From Humisphaera borealis (lineage in GTDB: Bacteria; Planctomycetota; Phycisphaerae; Tepidisphaerales; Tepidisphaeraceae), in NCBI RefSeq assembly GCF_015169395.1, contig NZ_CP063458.1:1674001-1738000 (forward strand): DNA of 64,000 nucleotides, written 5' to 3'. Below the pieces are notes generated by a model that was given only the letters and a program-made list of their open reading frames with translations, had not been told where the DNA came from and did no database searches. The position numbers were made by a program, and so were the translations under genes. This document shows positions 60,087-64,000 of the stretch, piece after piece (within the stretch, counting starts at the first letter, position 1; each line of letters begins with the position of its first letter).

Positions 60087-61538
60087 ATGGGATCTCGATC
60101 ACTTCTCGCGCGTTTACCGGCGCTGATTCTCGCGACGTTTGTCACGGCCGTCGCGTCGCACGCTGATGGCGCAGACCCGGTCCGCCCGAACATCCTGCTG
60201 ATCCTCTCTGATGACCACAGCTACCCTTACCTGGGCTGCTACGGCGATCCGGTCGTCAAGACGCCTAACCTCGATCGTTTCGCGTCCGAAGGCATGAAGT
60301 TCGAGCGCGCATTCACCTCAGCGCCCCAGTGCGTGCTGTCGCGGGCGGCAATCCTCACCGGACGATCGCCCGTGGCGTGCCGGATCAGCCGGTTCAATTC
60401 CCCCCTGCCACCAGACGTCGTAACCCTGCCGGAGATTCTGCGGAAAGACGCCGGTTACTTTACTGGTGTTTGCCGGCGAAGCTTTCATCTCGACGGCTCG
60501 ACGGGTAAGGGGGCCAGCGACCTGACCAAGGAGCTTTACGAAAGCCACAAGATGCAGACCTGGGATAGGCGGGTGGACTATCTCGACCGGAACTCGCCTC
60601 CCGCCATGACGGTGCCGAAGGTCAACGAGTTCCTCGACAAACTTCCGGCCGGCAAGCCTTTCTTCCTTTGGGTCAACTTCAACGACCCGCACCATCCATG
60701 GGACGCCGGAGCAATCGCCAAGCCTTACGACCCGAGCAAGATCAAGTTGCCGGTATCGTTGCCCGATCTATCGGGCGTTCGGGCGGATCTGGCGCGGTAT
60801 CTGGGTGAGATTGCCCGGATGGACGGGGAGTTCCAATCGGTGCTCGATCAGCTTTCGAAGCGCAACTTGCTCGACAACACAATCGTTGTGTTTATGGGAG
60901 ACAACGGCATGGCGTTTCCACATGGCAAAGGGTCGCTCTACGATCCGGGCCTTAATGTGCCGTTGCTGATTCGGTGGCCGGGGCGAATCAAACCAGGCGG
61001 CAGCTCGCAGACGCTGATCTCGGGGGAAGACATCACGCCAACTCTCCTTGATGCAGCGGGATGCAAATCTCTCCCCGAAATGACCGGTCGAAGCTTCCTT
61101 GCCCTTCTGACAGGCGGTAACTACGAAGCTCGCAAATTCCTCTTCGGTCAACGCGGCGTCCACGGAAGCGCGACGTTCGATGAAACCACCAAGGCCAGCG
61201 GCTATGACCTGGGTCGCTGCGTGCGGTCCGATCGCTACAAGCTGATCTACAACTGCACGCCCAACCAGGTGTACGCACCCGTTGATAGCGCAGGTGATCC
61301 GGGCTGGAAGCAGATGGTCGCAGCGAACGCCGAAGGAAAACTCGCCACGGAGTTCAGCAAAGCGTACTTCTCGAATCCTCGGCCGATTTACGAGCTGTAT
61401 GACCTGGAGAAAGACCCGGGCGAGCTCGAGAATCTCGCCGGCCGCAAGGAAACAAGGGACGTGGAGATGTCCCTTAAACGGGCGTTACACGAGAAGATGA
61501 TCGTGGACTACGACTACCTTCCCCTGCCGCTCAAATAG
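60087..61538 (+). CDS. Sulfatase family protein with atypical CxLSR site
   Basis: The 483-residue protein has a signal peptide (LARLPALILATFVTAVASHA). The metal-binding start is ILLILSDDHSYPYLGCYGDP, the family YGDPVVKTPNLDRFASEG block follows, and further metal ligands are in FMGDNGMAFPHGKG. The catalytic Cys82 is in QCVLSRAAILTG: the consensus is CxPSR or CxASR, so Leu at the third position is unusual and may affect formylglycine formation. Other sulfatase landmarks (NFNDPHHPWD, VPLLIRWPGRI) are intact. Substrate unknown; possibly a sulfated glycan, or a phosphonate/phosphate ester if the Cys is not converted. It is separated from the previous gene by a strong terminator. Confidence 0.88.
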   Translation: MGSRSLLARLPALILATFVTAVASHADGADPVRPNILLILSDDHSYPYLGCYGDPVVKTPNLDRFASEGMKFERAFTSAPQCVLSRAAILTGRSPVACRISRFNSPLPPDVVTLPEILRKDAGYFTGVCRRSFHLDGSTGKGASDLTKELYESHKMQTWDRRVDYLDRNSPPAMTVPKVNEFLDKLPAGKPFFLWVNFNDPHHPWDAGAIAKPYDPSKIKLPVSLPDLSGVRADLARYLGEIARMDGEFQSVLDQLSKRNLLDNTIVVFMGDNGMAFPHGKGSLYDPGLNVPLLIRWPGRIKPGGSSQTLISGEDITPTLLDAAGCKSLPEMTGRSFLALLTGGNYEARKFLFGQRGVHGSATFDETTKASGYDLGRCVRSDRYKLIYNCTPNQVYAPVDSAGDPGWKQMVAANAEGKLATEFSKAYFSNPRPIYELYDLEKDPGELENLAGRKETRDVEMSLKRALHEKMIVDYDYLPLPLK

Positions 61539-61550
61539 GCGGACAACGAC

Positions 61551-62357
61551 TCAGCGCAGTTCGTCACACCAGATGTGAAACTTCTGCAGCGTTGAAGCTC
61601 CAAAGGTCGTCGTCAGCGGAACGTCCACGGCATCCCGCCCGCGAGCCATCAACACCCGGCCGATGCGACGCTTGTTGTGTCGGGCGTCAAACGTCCACCA
61701 TCTTCCGTCAAGGTAGACTTCGAACCAGGCACTGAAGTCCATGGGCGACGGGTCCGCCGGAATACCGATGTCGCCGAGATACCCGGTCGCGTAGCGTGCC
61801 GGAATGTTCAGTGAGCGGCAGAATGTGATCGCCAGATGGGTGAAGTCGCGGCAGACGCCTTGCCGCTCGCGGTAGGCCTCCAAAGCCGTCCGGGTGACGC
61901 GCGCCGTCTTGTAATCGAAGCGAAGATGGTTGTGGACGAAGTCGCAGACCGCCTGTACCCGTCCCCATCCCATCGGCGTTTGCGAGAACAGCCGCCAGGC
62001 TTCGTCCTTCAACAGATCGACCTCGCAGTAGCGGCTTGCGAGCAGGAATTGCATCGCGTCCGACGGCAGATCTTCCAATCGGTGCTGGATGGCAGTCGGC
62101 TGGTAGGCGTCGAGTTCGCCGGTGTCCGAGACGATGGCGTCATTGGTGAACCGAACCCTGCCGCCCGGGGCCGTGACCCTTCCGCAGCAATTCCCGAACA
62201 CATCGTAATAGAACGATATCGGGGCGAACGGCTCGACCGTAAGCGATTCGGGTTGGATGACGGTCGGCGATCGTGACGGATGAAGATTCAGCGTCAGGAT
62301 CATCGGGGCGGGCGCGGGAAGATCAAACTGGATATCAAAACCGACGCGAATTCTCAT
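61551..62357 (-). CDS. Transglutaminase-like domain protein
   Basis: From the ATG at 62357 (MRIRVGFDIQFDLPAPAPMI) the product has 268 residues. An N-terminal beta domain (1-95) precedes the transglutaminase core: the nucleophile Cys169 in RQGVCRDFTHLAITFCRSLN, then NIPARYATGYLGD and the Asp224 in WTFDARHNKRRIGR. At the place of the catalytic His the sequence is MDFSAWFEVYL with Ser209, so the triad lacks its usual His; relatives with the same change may exist. Such proteins act as peptidases or amide-forming enzymes on peptidoglycan-like or other proteins. It is convergent with the sulfatase gene. Confidence 0.82.
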   Translation of the reverse strand: MRIRVGFDIQFDLPAPAPMILTLNLHPSRSPTVIQPESLTVEPFAPISFYYDVFGNCCGRVTAPGGRVRFTNDAIVSDTGELDAYQPTAIQHRLEDLPSDAMQFLLASRYCEVDLLKDEAWRLFSQTPMGWGRVQAVCDFVHNHLRFDYKTARVTRTALEAYRERQGVCRDFTHLAITFCRSLNIPARYATGYLGDIGIPADPSPMDFSAWFEVYLDGRWWTFDARHNKRRIGRVLMARGRDAVDVPLTTTFGASTLQKFHIWCDELR

Positions 62358-62540
62358 ACTGATTCTTTCGACTCGAAGACACAAGCGTCGGCGGTCCGCC
62401 GGAGGCTAAACGCGCCCGGCGGTGGTTACCGGGCACTATAGCCGTAATCGCAGCATTGGCCGACGGTGGAAATCGTCGAAGTCGAAAGATTGGCTGAATG
62501 GGAGTCCGAACCGTCGGCCCGGGAAGGTCCGGCCGTGAAC

Positions 62541-63893
62541 TTACTCCTTGACCTGCACCAGGCCTTTTGTTCGCTGGCCGCTGTGACCGACGTCCATCAC
62601 TCGCCCGTTTTCGTCCAACGCGATGTGGAAGCGTTCCTGGCCCTGAATGCGGTGCAGCGATAAATGGTAATCGCGGCTGGTGACGGCCAGGTGGGTGAGT
62701 TTGTCGGGCGTGTTTGGATTTCGCAGGCGGCCCCAAGACCCATCGCCGAGGTAGAGCACGCCGTTGTCATTGGCCATGCCGTCGATCAGGGGCTTGGTGC
62801 GTTTGAACGTATGGTCGTGGTGTTCAAGCACGACGGGCACGCGGTACTTATCGAACAGAGGGCACCAGTGCTGCCGGTTGCCCGAACCGGTACCGGCTTT
62901 GGCGGGCGCACCCTTCTCGGCCGTCGTACCCATCTTCCGGTACGACGGATAGGCGGGCACGTGATTGACCGCGAATACATTCGGGTGGTCAACCCGGGCT
63001 TTCAACTGGTTTTCGAGCCACGATGCCTGTTCTCCGCCGATTTCCGACGTGTGACCTGTATCGAGCAGCACGAGGCTCAGGTAGTCACCGAAATCGAGGG
63101 TGTTGTAACCGGTATCCGGAAACAGGCCGTCGAACAGGGCATAGTAGAACGGGGCCTTCTCCCGCTTCTTTCCGTAGCCACCGTCGACTTCGTGGTTGCC
63201 GATGCAGGGGATCATCGGAATCAATCTGCCGCCGGGCGCGATCATGTGCTTGCTGTAGTTGCGGATGAACGCCAGGCTGATGTCGACGCTCTTGCCGTTG
63301 TCGTAGCCAAGGTCGCCACCGACGACAGCAAACATCGGGTCCTGCCGCGCAGCCTGAATGTTGTTCGCGATCGCATGGCTGTTCACGCCGCAATCGCCAC
63401 CAGAAATGAAACTGATCGTATTGGTCGCCCTGGCGGGCATCGTCCGGAAGTTGTAGATCGGAGAGCTTTTGCCGATGCGGAAGTAATAGGTCGTGTCGGG
63501 CTGAAGGCCCGTCAGTTCCGCGCGGAAGACCTTGAAGTCCGTCATCGGATACGGCTTGATCTTCGGCGTCGCGGTCATCGGCCAAAGGCCGAGTCGCTCG
63601 GATACTCCGACGGCCGTTGAACAGTAAACCCTGGTGTCGGCGGTTTCTCCGGTGACGCCGATCCATTGGACGGTCATGGTCGTCGTCGGATCCCGCTGCC
63701 AAGTCAGAAAGAGCGTTGACGGTTGAAATGCCGCGTCTTCAACCGCCAGCGGCGCCGTGGGCTGAGTAGACGGGAGGGTTGATGGCTTGGTTGCCGGCCC
63801 CGCCTTCGAGTCTGCATCGGCACCCAAAGCGCGAGCACCCGCCAGGGCAGCCAATGAAGATGCAAGAAAAGCACGGCGGCTGGGATATGACAT
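62541..63893 (-). CDS. Purple-acid-phosphatase-like metallophosphoesterase, Tat-exported
   Basis: The 450-residue protein starts with a twin-arginine signal (SRRAFLASSLAALAGARALG). A fibronectin-type III N-terminal domain follows (FLTWQRDPTTTMTVQWIGVT, LTGLQPDTTYYFRIGK), as in purple acid phosphatases. The catalytic domain shows the metal-binding blocks FISGGDCGVN, VVGGDLGYDN, IGNHEVDGG, VNHVPAYPSY and VLEHHDHTFKRT. The last is usually GHxH or GHVH, so EHHDH is a small deviation. It should cleave phosphate esters outside the cytosol with a two-metal centre. The gene reads leftward and is the last in the window; upstream DNA to the right edge holds no other gene. Confidence 0.87.
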   Translation of the reverse strand: MSYPSRRAFLASSLAALAGARALGADADSKAGPATKPSTLPSTQPTAPLAVEDAAFQPSTLFLTWQRDPTTTMTVQWIGVTGETADTRVYCSTAVGVSERLGLWPMTATPKIKPYPMTDFKVFRAELTGLQPDTTYYFRIGKSSPIYNFRTMPARATNTISFISGGDCGVNSHAIANNIQAARQDPMFAVVGGDLGYDNGKSVDISLAFIRNYSKHMIAPGGRLIPMIPCIGNHEVDGGYGKKREKAPFYYALFDGLFPDTGYNTLDFGDYLSLVLLDTGHTSEIGGEQASWLENQLKARVDHPNVFAVNHVPAYPSYRKMGTTAEKGAPAKAGTGSGNRQHWCPLFDKYRVPVVLEHHDHTFKRTKPLIDGMANDNGVLYLGDGSWGRLRNPNTPDKLTHLAVTSRDYHLSLHRIQGQERFHIALDENGRVMDVGHSGQRTKGLVQVKE

Positions 63894-64000
63894 GGCTCGA
63901 ATCTCCGCTGAAGTGAAGCGACTATCGGCGAACGTAAGCTGACGGACACCCGACTGGGCGTGGCATCTCGCAGCAAACTGTTCCGCTAGCCCGGTGACTG

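Overview
The window is GC-rich chromosomal DNA from a Gram-negative-type bacterium, most likely a planctomycete close to the Phycisphaerae/Tepidisphaerales. This is an inference from gene content: a DUF1800 gene followed by a DUF1501 gene, two formylglycine-type sulfatases, an FG-GAP/VCBS secreted protein, a dockerin-like repeat, GYF_2 proteins, a complete type II secretion (T2SS) operon, a lipid A-type acyltransferase, and several ECF sigma genes. No rRNA or other lineage marker is present to confirm it.

Positions 1-11432 look accessory. They hold an ECF-like sigma gene overlapping a cut-off partner, several small hypothetical proteins, a decayed IS4-type transposase end, an XRE regulator facing a promoter with palindromic sites and a two-gene unit (a proline-rich membrane protein and a GYF_2-domain protein). 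An integration module follows (MerR-like regulator, excisionase-like protein, tyrosine recombinase) and ends 129 bases from the 3' end of a tRNA-Ser(CGA). This fits an integrative element or island lodged at that tRNA. Its far end was not found.

Positions 11433-12315 are noncoding and filled with a TTCG-rich 19-bp repeat. Then come purC, a secreted alpha/beta hydrolase behind two large inverted repeats, and a leftward T2SS operon ordered gspD-E-F-G-H-I-J-K-C-L-M plus a TPR lipoprotein (26304 to 14452). Divergent from it, 26975-33444 encodes a large dockerin/CHRD/DUF1800 protein, a DUF1501 protein and a secreted heavy-metal-binding-domain protein.

Positions 33872-39181 hold a VCBS-repeat protein and three genes that together fit trans-4-hydroxy-L-proline catabolism (deaminase/DHDPS family, 2-epimerase, FAD-dependent D-amino-acid oxidase type). 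Next are a FabF-like ketosynthase, a ComB phosphatase, a small zinc ribbon, a divergent NtrC-type regulator / haem-motif histidine kinase pair, a sulfatase, a secreted beta-rich protein and an ECF sigma/anti-sigma pair.

Positions 49887-63893 are mostly housekeeping or envelope genes: typA/bipA, a gamma-glutamylcyclotransferase-amidotransferase fusion, a GT4 glycosyltransferase, an LpxL/HtrB-type acyltransferase, an SPFH/GYF_2 protein with a zinc-ribbon membrane protein (resembling Bacillus YdjI/YdjG), an exported protein with a structured leader and strong terminator, a second sulfatase, a transglutaminase-like protein and a purple-acid-phosphatase-like enzyme.

The most unusual items are the 19-bp repeat family shared by two intergenic regions, the XRE/promoter/GYF_2 unit in the island, the gamma-glutamyl enzyme fusion, and the DUF1800 protein that carries a jelly-roll-like insert. 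I did not find a system that I can call new with confidence. All functions are read from motifs and family knowledge; no database search was run.
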